Shown here in pieces: positions 23,814-34,369 of a DNA stretch of 64,000 nt. The position numbers and the translations under genes were made by a program. How positions within the stretch are numbered: the first letter of the stretch is position 1; each line of letters starts with the position of its first letter. Under the pieces are notes generated by a model, which saw only the letters and a list, made by a program, of their open reading frames with translations, did no database searches and was not told where the DNA came from. Source of the DNA: Caenorhabditis remanei (Eukaryota; Nematoda; Chromadorea; Rhabditida; Rhabditidae); NCBI RefSeq assembly GCF_010183535.1, contig NC_071333.1:9484587-9548586 (forward strand), written 5' to 3'.

Positions 23814-24470
23814 TGTTCTGACTTATAGGGCGCGGACCCCAAGTCAGATGAGTTTGGCGTCAACAGTAAGAGAGAGAGAGAAATAATAAACAACTTTATT
23901 CAATTACACTCGATGCACCATGAAATGACACCTTTGAGGGACGGTGGGCCCGTGTCAAACTTAGTATATGAGAGTAACAGAAAGAGGAGAAAACTAACAA
24001 CTTTATCAACATGAATACCAGAAAGAGTTCTCTTGCCCTTGAAGTTAGGCATCTCCAGAGCTGCCGTAGTTGGCGGTGAAGGTGTTGGACTCCTCCCTGA
24101 TCCAAGCTTGTGAGCTTCATCCGCCGGCACTCCATGTAGAGATCCACACAGCCAGTTTCCAAGGGTCTTTCGGCAGACATGGTAGAACGTCGGAGAGTGA
24201 ATGATCGAGAGACGACGACTTCTGACGGCTTCCTCTTCCTTATATGCACAAAATGTAGAGCAGATCGTTATCGTAAGGTCACCAGGTTGAGTTTAGGAGA
24301 GCACGTCCAGAATAGTATTGGTTTCAGTATAGTTGATCACGGTTCACGTTTCACGCAGTTGTTAGTGTTCATTTTATTATTTATTATATTTTGAGTAAAT
24401 TGTGTAAATCTGGCAATGGACCAGGCTTAATACTCAAGGTCGTGAATTAAGACCTATTAATTCCACGACA
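23814..24470 (-). repeat. Chimeric 5' LTR: LTR type B + primer-binding site + R/U5 of type A
   Basis: In sense, a 549-bp LTR of a second type (24470-23922; starts TGTCGTGGAATTAATAGG, ends GTCATTTCA) is followed by TGGTGCATCGA (23921-23911). Then come 97 bp (23910-23814) that look identical to the last 97 bp of the 498-bp LTR, and then the primer-binding site again. The two LTR types share about 34 bp at their 5' ends but differ in the middle. Confidence 0.8.
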
Positions 24471-25498
24471 AAGTGCACCCAATGTGGATTTTCAATAATA
24501 TTCGTCAAGGCAGAGTCGTCAGATCCGTTTGTTGAGAAATATAACAAATCCAATTCGGTCAGACTTCCCACTTTCACTTTTTTCAAGATAGATTCCAGAG
24601 CATTCGTGCTTGGTAGTTCGATCTTGAGAGATTCAACGTAGATCGGTTTTTTAATTTTTTCGAAAATAAGATGCAGAAGTTTTTCTTGTTTTTCTGCCAG
24701 GTCACGTTGACTATTGCGTGTGATAAACAGCTTTCTCAATTGTGTCTTCGGGTCTTGGATAATCTGCTCGAACTTGTCGGCTGTTTCCTGGAGAAAACAT
24801 TTGTGCGATGAATTCGATTCCTGGTCGTCTTCTTGGAGTTTTCTTTTTCTTTCGTAAAATTCAAGATCCTTATTTTCAGGGGTTGGAAATATAACTTTAT
24901 GATGATCCAAGTGGATGTGCACTTTGTTCGGTTTCCAATTTTCATCAATAAAATTCAACAATTTTTTACACTTAAACTGCAGCGCTCTCCTGAAATAAAC
25001 ATGCTAGGTTTTGAAACTTAGTATTCACTCACTTAGTCTTAATGTCGACTAGTTCGGCAATTTTTTTTAGCATATCGCTACCAATTGTTGTCAACGTGTG
25101 AGAGTTTTGATTGGAGTCACTGCCAGTGTCACTGAAAAATTGTTAACTATTTTTGTACGAAATGTACAGAAAGTTTCTTGTCTCTGAAAGTATTTTTGCT
25201 GAACTGCGCTTGCTCACACTGTTTTTTTGAATGATCCGATAATCAAAATTAATAAGCAGCCGGTACGAAACAAAACAACTTACCTGACAGTGGCTAGAAC
25301 GTCTTGTGGTTCATTGTTTATTGTTTCCTTGATATTATACTTCTGAGACGATTGACTCCAAGCATCTAGCTGTTCATTGGTGATTTCCGGAAGCGCCTGA
25401 CAAAAAAGACGCCATGTTTCTTCTGGATCGGAATCCACAAGAAGTTTTACGAAAGCCAGTCTTTGCTTCAGAAATGGATCTTTTCCGTTTTCTGACAT

Positions 25499-26140
25499 TT
25501 CAAAATACCCTGAAACAAAGGGAAATGTATTATTTTGGAAGCCTAAAAAGAGTCTTCAAAAACAAGTCAGAATTCAAATTAAAACAAAAGTGGAATGCAC
25601 CAAGGAATAATCATTACGGACAAAGCACCGGACTTGATGACAGCTCTTCGTGGTGAGCACTCGAGAATTAAGAACAACACATTTATGGAACTATAAACTC
25701 ATTGCTTGTAAAGAGGTCAAAAATAAAAATGACACGGATTAGTACTGTAAATTATCACGTTTTCCATTATAAACAGAAAATATCATAAAACCTATTTCTC
25801 AGAAACCCAATACTACGTTTATTATCTATTCAAAAATGAGCCAGTATTAGACACTAATAATTTCAATATTCTAAAAAATTATAGAAAACTGGAAACCATC
25901 CACAAAACTGGAAAAAAAAGAAGCTAAATTAATAATTTTAGGAGAAGGAAGGAATCAAGAGACAATAGGCCCTCTGTCATATGCAAGCCCCCTTCCCCCT
26001 CTCATACTCAATCCAGTCGAGACCTTCGTTCGGAGGAAAAGGCACGTCCCTTTAAACGGTTTTGGCGCGAAAGTTAATAATTCAAATCTGATTATCAATT
26101 ATTTGGACTTTTTGAGAGATTCGAAACTTGAAAATTTATT
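25499..26140. other. Upstream flank of FBXA copy A (duplicated)
   Basis: No gene seen. The stretch 25838-26140 is nearly identical to 36845-37157 upstream of copy B, including ATAGGCCCTCTGTCATATGC, so it marks the duplicated unit. It probably holds the FBXA promoter. Confidence 0.6.
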
Positions 26141-27986
26141 TCCCGACAGAATCGAACATGGCGAAGAATAAAAAAACGAAAAAAAAATTTTTCAGACATA
26201 TATTGATATTTATTTAACTATTTAATTCTACAGTAAAAGTCACTGGAGGTCAGGTAAAGTTCCTCACGAGACGAAACCTGAGAAAAAGAAACCGGGTGAA
26301 GAAGGAGAATCATAAAATAGGAGTTGGGCAAGGTGGAAGGAGAATAAAAGAAAAATTATCAGAATCGTGCAATGTTATTCACAAGAAGGGACTTGAATTC
26401 TGAAGGGCAAAGGAAATGAGGGACATGTAAAGTTATGGAATTCCATATAGGTATAATAATTGAGAAGAAATTAGTACAATTAAGATTTACACAGATGAGA
26501 CACATTGGGCGACGAGAGGAGGAGCTTAACCTGACATGGGTTTCAAGATTAGGGAAATATGAGGCGCCGATTATGAAGTTATATAGGAGAAGAAGTTGCG
26601 CTTTGAGTCTACGGTGGCGTATAGAAAATAGATCGAGCTGGGAGAGGCGATCAGAGTAGGAGCGATAAGGTGTGTTACAGCGTTGAAGAATTTTCCGCGA
26701 AAAGAATCTGAGAGGAGTTTAAAGTTTGAGGGCTAGTTTCGAAGATGGGGGAGGAGAATATACAACAGAGCAGTATTCCACTAGAGGGAGAACGTAAGTT
26801 TTAAACAGGAAGATATAAAATTGGGGAGAGTTGGATTTGAAAGATTTCAGTAGTTGCTTAGAACGAAGTAAGAGCAACAACCCGATTAATGTGTCTAGTG
26901 AACTTGAGATTAGGTTCTATTAATAAACCTAAATCCCTGACAGAATCGACGGAAACAATGAGGGAACCTCCAATAGTGTACGGGTGAGATGAGTTGCAAG
27001 ATCCAAAACGAAGAAGGGCTGTCTTAGAGTGGGCCAAAGGTAGAGAGTTGTTAGAAGCCCAAGAATCTACCAAGTTGATTCCCATTTGGAGTGCAAGAGG
27101 ATCATGGGAGAACAATTTAATATCGTCAGCGAATCCTGCGATATGTAGCAAAGGGATGTCCTCAAGTTTCAACAGGAGATCATTGATAAATACTAAGAAA
27201 AGGAGGGGGCCAGACACGGAACCCTGACGGACACCAGAGGGGATAGATGCAGAGGAAGCGTCAACGAAGTCATCAATCTTGACAGAGAAAGTTCGATCTG
27301 AGAGAAAATCAGCAAACCAGGAAGTGATATTGATAGGGATTCCAAAGTTGTCTAGTTTTGAAATAAGAAATTGGTGATCCACACAATCAAATGCCTTTCG
27401 GAAGTCAAAATAGACAACGTCCAGAGACTTTTGATTGGAGAGGACCAATCTATATTCCGAGATAGAGTGGACAAGTGAACTAGAGTACGAACGTTTAGAG
27501 AGAAATCCATGTTGAAACTTGCTAACGTTACGGAAAAAATACATTCTTATATAATTACACAAAATACGCTCACATATGCGAGAAAACGGGTCTATGAGCG
27601 ATATCGGGCGGTAGTTTTCAGGAAAGGTCAAGGATCTTTTTTTGGGAATTGGGATGATGATAGTGTGTTTCCAAGAAGCAGATACGTGTGACTTGAGAAA
27701 AGAGTCAGAGTAGATTATTGAAAACGGAATCGCGAGGGCATTAGCACAGTTTCTTATGATATAGAAGTTGGCATGATGAATAGCAAAACCACAACGGGGA
27801 GGGATGTGACGTAACGTGTTCTCGATGATCCATGGAGGAAACAGCTCAGAAGCTGTTGGGGAGGAGACTTTATTGCTAGAATTGTTTGACACGGAGATGA
27901 GCGAGCTAGAAGGGAAGCAGTTGTAGTTACTAAAGAATACCGATGAGAAAATGGAGGACTTAGCTGCGTTGGAGGAAATCAATTGA
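26141..27986 (-). mobile_element. 5'-truncated LINE (non-LTR retrotransposon)
   Basis: Homology to the unit-B flank stops after GAAAATTTATT (26140) and resumes near ATATGTGACC (27987), so about 1.85 kb is inserted. It holds a reverse transcriptase frame in minus orientation and, past that frame's stop, shifted remnants of the C-terminal region (SDRLSQLDLFSIRHRRLKA). The endonuclease half is missing, as in typical 5'-truncated copies. A clear target-site duplication could not be assigned because copy B has a MITE in the same place. Confidence 0.75.
26858..27982 (-). pseudogene. LINE reverse transcriptase fragment
   Basis: A 374-codon frame with reverse transcriptase motifs in order: YRPISLIDPFSRICERIL, YFDFRKAFDCVDH (motif A), GVRQGSVSGPLLFLVFINDL (motif B), GFADDIKLF (motif C with the catalytic ADD) and RDLGLLIEPNLKFTRHI (thumb side). 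It is jockey/CR1-like in style. The N-terminus is missing and the frame stops early at ALTSF, with the remaining C-terminal part in other frames, so the copy is dead. Confidence 0.8.
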
Positions 27987-28722
27987 CATATGTGACCTGA
28001 ATCTGTTTAATTAGTTATTGATGGTACAAACATTTTGTTGAATTTTTTATTCAGAAAAGTACAAAAGATAAATTCATGTTATTTTGAGTTGCAATAACAC
28101 TGTAAATCTTCCATTAGGCAATGTCTGGAGACAGCATAAATTAAACCAATGCAATCTTTCAATAATCGCAACTTGACCATTCGTATCAACACCTGACGTA
28201 TTGACAAGGTTTTGAAATTTTATTCAGTTCTACTTAACAACAAAACTATTTTTTTAGCTTAACCGAACATTTTATCCGACCATCTGCTAATATTCGAAAC
28301 GTCATTTGGAAAAATTGACACCATATGTGACTCCAGAACGCGCAACATAGATCGTTATTTTGGACCACACCAATGCCAGTACCTACTGACCTTCCGATTC
28401 CGGAAGAGCCATTCACAACTACCATGACAAATCCTACTCCACCTAGTGAATCTCAACTAGTATTCAGCTCAACGGCCGGAAAGTGCGTGTTTCACAAAAA
28501 ATTGATGTTCCAATTTCAGGCAAAAAATTCACACGACCACCTGCAGAAAATCGCAGTGACTTCCACTCCTTAAGATCCACGTCCACAAGTATGACACATG
28601 TGGTAATCAAACTACTCAAAACACGTTATTCTTTAACAATAAATTTACAGTTCCTGACCAGAGGTGTTCCAATGTGTTCATTAGTGATTTTAAAAGACAA
28701 AACTATCTCCATGACTACGAAC

Positions 28723-29153
28723 TGTTACATGTCCCTTGGTTGGGTCATGTCTTCCAGTCTGTCTTTTACTGCGGCCTAGACCTCTGGTGGGGTCTAGGAG
28801 GCAGTTTCTTTTTCATACATTCACAACAGTACACATTTAGAATAATGGAGTTTATTTATGAACGGTTAGTAAAAGGGTACATATATAATTGGTCTAGCTA
28901 AGGGATAAAATCACATAATCATGTTATCGTTCGTTCGGAGGTTAAGTGTAAAAGAAAACTACAAGAAAACTAAAAGAAAGAATGTCGAAAAGGCCGAGCA
29001 GAGGAGGTGTTCTCTCTGCGACCAGCCAGGTGGCTTGCCGGAGGCAAGACTGATTGGTGACTCTTCTTTTTCTATCTCTTATCTCTCTTCCTCAGATGTT
29101 GCACTTAACAGCTGGAGCTGTTTTTGTTTACGCCTCGCATGATTCGTATGACA
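28723..29153 (-). repeat. 3' LTR of Ty3/gypsy-type element
   Basis: 431 bp, plus-strand boundaries TGTTACATGTCCC and TTCGTATGACA. It matches 33727-34157 throughout by eye. Confidence 0.9.
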
Positions 29154-29513
29154 TCCCACCCCTTCAAAAGTTAGCACCGTCCCTGGTGCTATATTTAGGG
29201 GTTTTCCACTTCCTTTTCTTTTTGCTCTTCAAAATCACTTTTCCACATTTCCATATTCCTTTCTTTTTCCAATTTGTATTCTTCGGTTTTCGTTCCTGAT
29301 ATTCTTCTTGATCTTTTCCGAACAGCTATGCATTGTCTTCTTCTGCTTCTTCTGATGTTTCCTTTTTCTTTTTTTTTGACAAGATTTATTCGATCCGGTT
29401 TCCTTCTTCATCCGAGTGCTTCATTTTTTTTTCAGTTGCTTTGCTACATTTTCTTCTTTTTTCTACTGAGATCTTTGCTACCCGAAACTTCGTATACTCG
29501 ATGTGTTTTTCCA

Positions 29514-31451
29514 TTATCTCTTGTAGTGGAATGCTTGTTTTCCATAACATCGAACTTGAATTTTCTTTGGGTAGTTCAGTGGTTTCCATCTTGAAAATTT
29601 TCTTTTGGGCGATGTTGGTGCAGCAGTTATTTGATGAAGGCCTTGATGGAAATCGAAAGTAGTTGAAAGATTCGACCTTCCTTGGAAGTTGAAGATTATG
29701 CTCTGTTTTGGTGATGGTGAAGCATTCAGAGCTTTGAAATCGAGTGTCATCCTGTATTTCAGCTTGTCGTCCTTTCTCACAAGAACGATTGGTTCTGGAA
29801 ACATTGAATCCGTATTTCTGACTATCCGTGGCTCAATCATCTCTTCAATAACCATTTGGGCTGAACAGTTTCTGGTTTCGGATCCATTGGTAGTTCCAAT
29901 GAAAATCAAAATCATCAGAATTCCCAGACAATATTTGTTGAGACTGTTGACTATAAATGGTCTGCCAGTAAACGGGTCCCATTCGATTCTCCGATTCTCT
30001 TCCGTTTCTTGTGGAATCTGGTTTGAGGGTCCTGATCCAGATTGATTTGAGATGTCGCTTTCTTCGTTCCAGTGTTGTGGCTGATTGTCCCATTCTTCTT
30101 GGTCCCAGCTTCTTTGATTCCAATTATTCTGATTCCAGTTTCCTTGATTTTGATCTTGATAAGCTGCATAAGGGTGATTTCCACTGAACTGGTATCCTTC
30201 ATTCTGATTAAATTCCTCTTCATAGTCTTCTCTTGCATCGAAATCTGGGAAGTGATCTTCTTGTTGTTGCTGGAAGTCTTGTTGTGGATAAGCTTCTCTT
30301 TGTTGAAATCCTCTTCCTCTGAAGAATCCGCGTCCACGGGATGGTCCTCTTTCTCGGTTCCAGTTTCCCGGATTTTGCTGGCTGATGTTCATCTCCTGAA
30401 CTGCAGCAATGGTGGCTTCCAACGTATCCTCTTCATCTTCCAGATCGAGAAGTCTTTGAATTTTCTCCGCTTCTGCTGCCATGGCGCTCAGTGTTTTCGG
30501 GATATTCTGAAGCTGGCGCAGTCGTGTCTTCACCTTCTTTCCACATCCTGCCAGGAAGTGTGATGACATGAGCAGCTCCTTGCTTTTCTCCGGAATTCCT
30601 TGATAGCAATATTCGCCGAGTGTTTTGATGTGGCTGGCGAATTCACTGATCGTTTTCTTTCCTTGTTGGGCGGAAGTCAATTCTTGGAGCGACAGCTCTC
30701 TGTCCGTCGGGCAGTCGTGTGCCAGCATCAGTTGTTTCGTGACTCTCTCCCAGTCTTTGACGATTTTCGGGTCCAAGTTGTTGTATTTGAGTAGAGCAGT
30801 TCCTGACAAGAAGAACGGGAGGAGCTCGGTGCCCACTTCTCTGGGGATCTCCATCCTATACACAAGCTTAGCGTATTCTTTTAACCAGCGATGTAGGTCC
30901 GAAGACTTCCCTTCCGAGAATTTTTTGATTCTCGGGTCCATCATTTTTGCAAGCTCGCCTTTTTCCTTCCAAGCCGGCATCTGGTTTCTTGGAGCTTCTT
31001 GCGGAAGTCTTCCTGTTCCATCTTTGCCTTCTCCACTTCTTGACATGGTTGCGTTTGGAGTGAAGAAGTCGCGGGACAGTGACTCTTCTTCTGATGATGA
31101 TTTTGGAGCCTCTTCTCTTTGAATCAGCGTTTCCTCTTCTTCTTCTTCTTCTTCTGATGATGATTCTTGACCTTCTGTTTCTCCTGTGTAACTAGAGAAG
31201 TTTGGGAATGCTTCTTCCAATCTTGGAGATCGATGGCCTGGTATGGGTGTGCTGGATCTGGGAGTCCGGACGGTGGTGGGAGTTCGGGTTGTGATGGGTG
31301 TCCGGTCGGTGGGGCGAGCTCTTTCTGGGGTAGTTCTCCGGACGATGGTAGAGGCTTCTTCAGTGGTGGATGTCACGTTCTCTTCTTCTTCTTCTTCTTC
31401 TTCTTGGTGAACTCTTCTTCTGACTTGGCTTCTCAGAATCCTGTCCGACAC
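29514..31451 (-). CDS. Gag with fused reverse-transcriptase fragment
   Basis: A 645-residue frame. Residues 1-150 are acidic and Thr/Pro/Glu-rich with Glu runs. Residues about 180-340 resemble a retrotransposon capsid (retrotrans_gag) region (SSDLHRWLKEYAKLVYRM, then TDRELSLQELTSAQQGKKTI). A Gln/Asn/Arg/Gly-rich segment follows (GRGFFRGRGFQQREAY, NQNNWNQRSWDQEEWD) with no CCHC knuckle. Near residue 510 comes a hydrophobic signal-like stretch (NKYCLGILMILIFIGTTNG), then a piece of reverse transcriptase (PEPIVLVRKDDKLKYRMTLD, then STTFDFHQGLHQI). The catalytic YxDD region, protease, RNase H and integrase are absent. The order suggests internal deletion and rearrangement. Confidence 0.75.
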   Translation of the reverse strand: MSDRILRSQVRRRVHQEEEEEEEENVTSTTEEASTIVRRTTPERARPTDRTPITTRTPTTVRTPRSSTPIPGHRSPRLEEAFPNFSSYTGETEGQESSSEEEEEEEETLIQREEAPKSSSEEESLSRDFFTPNATMSRSGEGKDGTGRLPQEAPRNQMPAWKEKGELAKMMDPRIKKFSEGKSSDLHRWLKEYAKLVYRMEIPREVGTELLPFFLSGTALLKYNNLDPKIVKDWERVTKQLMLAHDCPTDRELSLQELTSAQQGKKTISEFASHIKTLGEYCYQGIPEKSKELLMSSHFLAGCGKKVKTRLRQLQNIPKTLSAMAAEAEKIQRLLDLEDEEDTLEATIAAVQEMNISQQNPGNWNRERGPSRGRGFFRGRGFQQREAYPQQDFQQQQEDHFPDFDAREDYEEEFNQNEGYQFSGNHPYAAYQDQNQGNWNQNNWNQRSWDQEEWDNQPQHWNEESDISNQSGSGPSNQIPQETEENRRIEWDPFTGRPFIVNSLNKYCLGILMILIFIGTTNGSETRNCSAQMVIEEMIEPRIVRNTDSMFPEPIVLVRKDDKLKYRMTLDFKALNASPSPKQSIIFNFQGRSNLSTTFDFHQGLHQITAAPTSPKRKFSRWKPLNYPKKIQVRCYGKQAFHYKR

Positions 31452-33708
31452 CGACGTGGGGTCTCGTGGGTTCTTCTTTTTCGGCAGCAGTTTGGACGAT
31501 TTCCTGTTATTCCAGTGATGTTCGTCTTTGAGCCTTCTTCTCCTGATTCTTCTATTTCTCTGTGACCTTCTGTGGTATTCTTGTTGAGCTTTGTCGAATC
31601 CCTTCTGTCTTCTTTTCCCTGCTTCCTTTACTCTTCTCTGTTCTTGTTCCTCTTCTTTCTTCTATCTTCTTTCTTCTTGGGTCCACCGTGGGGGGTAACC
31701 CTTCTTTTTGATTTATTTATTTTTCGGACGCCTAACCCTGCCTCCGGTTTCCCGTGGGGTCCAGCTGTCCGGCTCAACTAAGATCCTGCTCCCGGTTTTT
31801 CGATCACCGGTGGGGTCTGTGGATCCACGCTTTCAGCTTGCCTAAAGCTGAGGGGGGTCCGGTCAGTTAGGGAATATTTGTTGAGAAGTTTTTGGAGTTT
31901 TTGTTTTGAAAAATAGCTCTTTTTTTCCGAAAGTTTAGAGCGTTCCCTTGTTTGATTTTTCCGAAAAATCCACGGTTTGATTTTTATTCAAAATTGGGAA
32001 CAGTATATTTATTTTTTTCTGAACCAAAGATAAATAAACTAACTTTCGACTGGTTGCTGGAAGGTGTGGAGTGGGGCGTTGGGCGGTGTTGAGCAGTGGA
32101 GGAGATGTGTCGATGGTGTCAGTAGTCCTTGCTTCTTCCTTCAATGGCTGCTTGCACTGCAGTGGTGTGGCTGTGACGGCTGTGTGGGGTGCGTTCGAGT
32201 TCGGTAACTAAAATCATTCGATAATTGTTCAGAGTTTGTTAGGGATATTTAAAAGCAGTCGTGGTTACTGAAGATTTAGAAAAAAAACTTTAAAACTAAA
32301 ATGCAAAAAAAAAATGATTCCAAGAAATTTTCCGGAGCCGTCTCTGATCCGGAATATGTGTTCGACTGGCTTTTCTCGATTGCATCGCTGTGGGGCGGAG
32401 TTTGTTTTTATCCTCTTGATATCATAAATCTTCACCGCGGCGTCACTTGTGCTATCACACTCCTCTGATTCCATTAGATTTTTCCTTTATCCTTTTGTTT
32501 TCCCTAAGCATATCATGCGGGTGGGACTTTCTGTTGACTACTTTGTACTATTGTTATTCTGGTAATGACTGAACAAATGTTATTTTTGTCTTACCGTAGT
32601 ACTTCCACTCTTTGGCTCCTCCTATCTGCTTACGGTGGCTTTTCTGATTGGTTTGTTATTGTTGGAATTATTAGAGAGAATTAGAGAAAAGAACTATGCT
32701 AATAAGTTTCTACCAGTCCGTTCTAGTAATTTCTCTGCTGCCCTTACGGAACAGTTAAGTCCGGTGGCGAGGTGTTCGATGGTATCCGATTGAAGTCCAA
32801 ACTAATATGAAAATAATTTTTCACGACCGAGCATTCATTCAATTTTTCTCATTCATTTTCCTGAAGGCTAGCCCTCTTCTAGCCAGCAGGTACGTCCTTT
32901 CCAGTAGGTTCCAAGGAGGCCAATCCTCTTTCCAGTGGGGGTGTCGTAAATTTTTTCTATACTACATCTCCCTACACAATTCTTCATTCATTTTTTCTGC
33001 CGGCGTCCACGATTTCTTCTTTTAATTTTTCTCTGCAGTATCCAGCCTGCTTTTTATCTATTGGAGATTTCTTCATTTTCTTTTTCGTGGATCTTCAATG
33101 TATTCTTTGGCTCGTACATGTCCTGGATCGGATGCGAACTATTGATTCGTTTCCGCTGGATACGGGTATCTTATTTGGCCCAGAATAAGATCCCTCCAGG
33201 TGTCGTGTTAGTAAAAAACAATTACGGACGGTTCTTGTATAAGTGAGGGTTTCAAGAACATTACTGTCATACAAAAAAAACGATACAACTAGTTATAACA
33301 CCAAGAGGTTATTAGAAAAACGTGGTTCCAAGATGTAGCGGTTATGCAAAAAAAATTTTGCGGTTAGCATGTTTTTCACTCTCTTTTTATGTTACAACGG
33401 ACTTTCAAAATTCGGTACGGCGAAACTTACCCTATACAGTATACTCTGGCATACTCCGCTTCGGTTTTGTTGAAGAGAGGAGATCCAATATGAAAATCAC
33501 GGTTAGCTACTCCGTCCTTTTCTGGTGGAAGTATCTCTGAACTACTTCCTTAACTGGGTCTACTGCGCAGAGGCGATTTCCTAGAATGGGCCGGATGAGA
33601 GAATGTGGTTAATGTCGCTTCTCTCCTATGGTGTGACTGAGATGAATGTATGGACTGGGGTGGAATAATAGCACAGTGGGCTCTCGGTTCTGCAACCCGT
33701 TGGGTGAG
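31452..33708. other. Long 5' leader of Ty3/gypsy-type element
   Basis: About 2.3 kb between the primer-binding site and gag with no convincing frame on either strand. The part 31680-31870 repeats GTGGGGTC-type motifs next to CCCGGTTT. Such leaders usually hold packaging signals, but I see nothing definite. Confidence 0.4.
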
Positions 33709-33714
33709 TTCCGT

Positions 33715-33726
33715 GTGGGACCTCCA
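33715..33726 (-). other. Primer-binding site (tRNA-Gln-like)
   Basis: The sense strand reads TGGAGGTCCCAC immediately after the LTR end ACATGTAACA. This fits the 3' end of a tRNA-Gln (GTGGGACCT + CCA). Confidence 0.65.
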
Positions 33727-34157
33727 TGTTACATGTCCCTTGGTTGGGTCATGTCTTCCAGTCTGTCTTTTACTGCGGCCTAGACCTCTGGTGGGGTCTA
33801 GGAGGCAGTTTCTTTTTCATACATTCACAACAGTACACATTTAGAATAATGGAGTTTATTTATGAACGGTTAGTAAAAGGGTACATATATAATTGGTCTA
33901 GCTAAGGGATAAAATCACATAATCATGTTATCGTTCGTTCGGAGGTTAAGTGTAAAAGAAAACTACAAGAAAACTAAAAGAAAGAATGTCGAAAAGGCCG
34001 AGCAGAGGAGGTGTTCTCTCTGCGACCAGCCAGGTGGCTTGCCGGAGGCAAGACTGATTGGTGACTCTTCTTTTTCTATCTCTTATCTCTCTTCCTCAGA
34101 TGTTGCACTTAACAGCTGGAGCTGTTTTTGTTTACGCCTCGCATGATTCGTATGACA
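33727..34157 (-). repeat. 5' LTR of Ty3/gypsy-type element
   Basis: 431 bp, same boundaries and by eye the same sequence as 28723-29153. It contains a TATATAAT-like element near 33884 (plus-strand reading). Confidence 0.9.
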
Positions 34158-34369
34158 GAACACGCAATCCGATTAATCCGCAGCGGAGGATTACTAGTTG
34201 CCAATCAGGTAATGAACGCTATTTTTCCTCTTCCAAAAAATTTATTTCACAAATTATTCACAGATTGAAAAGATTAACAATTATTTTCATACTTCATATA
34301 CAAAATTATCAAACATCTTTGAAAGGAAACTATCACTTCCCGCACAATAATTGTTATGTTAAAAAACGT

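Larger units (their letters stand above)
19521..24470 (-). mobile_element. Rearranged BEL/Pao-type LTR retroelement inserted in the FBXA-type gene
   Basis: A 4,950-bp insertion, sense on the minus strand. In sense order: chimeric 5' LTR region (24470-23814), primer-binding site TGGTGCATCGA (23813-23803), leader with a 22-bp tandem repeat, gag, a shifted open frame running to the LTR, 3' LTR (20591-20094), a tRNA-Gly copy, and an inverted third LTR (20018-19521). The gag type (coiled coil, DUF1759-like region, cysteine knuckles) marks the BEL/Pao class. No protease, reverse transcriptase, RNase H or integrase domain is present, so it is non-autonomous. Both outer ends are U3 (TGTCG) ends instead of one U3 and one U5 end. 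It is flanked by an 18-bp direct duplication (19503-19520 and 24471-24488), far longer than the 4-6 bp integrase normally leaves. Confidence 0.85.
19131..25498 (-). pseudogene. FBXA-type F-box/FTH-domain gene, copy A, split by a retroelement
   Basis: Minus-strand exons: 25498-25284, 25131-25033, 24989-24471 with 19520-19382 (one exon interrupted by the insertion), and 19331-19131. Exon 1 (MSENGKDPFLKQRLAFVKLL, then ETWRLFCQALPEITNEQLDAW) resembles the Mos1-type HTH found at the start of nematode FBXA proteins. Exons 2-3 give an F-box-like helix run (TTIGSDMLKKIAELVD, then FKCKKLLNFIDENW). Residues about 200-370 match the FTH/DUF38 domain (KKPIYVESLKIELPSTN, WVHFKTFDVLG, QIKDVTLDDIQEYKN). These proteins are predicted SCF ubiquitin-ligase adaptors. 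The reading frame is otherwise intact, with the Trp codon that copy B lost. A 4,950-bp element sits in exon 3 with an 18-bp duplication, so a normal protein is unlikely. Confidence 0.8.
28723..34157 (-). mobile_element. Ty3/gypsy-type LTR retrotransposon, internally deleted
   Basis: A 5,435-bp element, sense on the minus strand. Two 431-bp LTRs (28723-29153 and 33727-34157) look identical by eye, and the element is flanked by GAAC target duplications (28719-28722, 34158-34161). The primer-binding site in sense is TGGAGGTCCCAC (33726-33715), consistent with tRNA-Gln. A purine tract GAAGGGGTGGGA lies at 29165-29154 next to the 3' LTR. The only long frame is Gag joined to a short reverse-transcriptase fragment, so it is non-autonomous. 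The leader between the primer-binding site and gag is long, about 2.3 kb. The apparent LTR identity implies a recent insertion. Confidence 0.88.
28200..34215 (+). pseudogene. COMT-like pseudogene (unit B), split by Ty3/gypsy-type element
   Basis: Plus-strand sequence 28200-28722 resembles exons 6-8 of the 15859-18352 gene (CCAGTACCTACTGACCTTCC, GCTCAACGGCCGG). It then jumps to the end of exon 10 (AACTATCTCCATGACTACGA) and resumes after the retroelement at 34158 (ACACGCAATCCGATTAATCC). N-terminal exons and most of exons 8-10 are missing, and frames are broken. A 4-bp GAAC duplication flanks the inserted element and is single in the intact gene. Confidence 0.85.

Noticed and set aside
19521..24470. 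A large DNA transposon with terminal inverted repeats
   Set aside because: The terminal repeats are the U3 ends of LTRs (TG..CA boundaries, primer-binding site, BEL/Pao gag inside), so the inverted ends come from an extra inverted LTR and not from a transposase-type element.
30072..31122. Several 100-165 codon plus-strand frames opposite the Ty3/gypsy gag
   Set aside because: They are Ser/Phe/Leu-rich shadows of the Glu/Gln/Arg-rich gag frame on the other strand.
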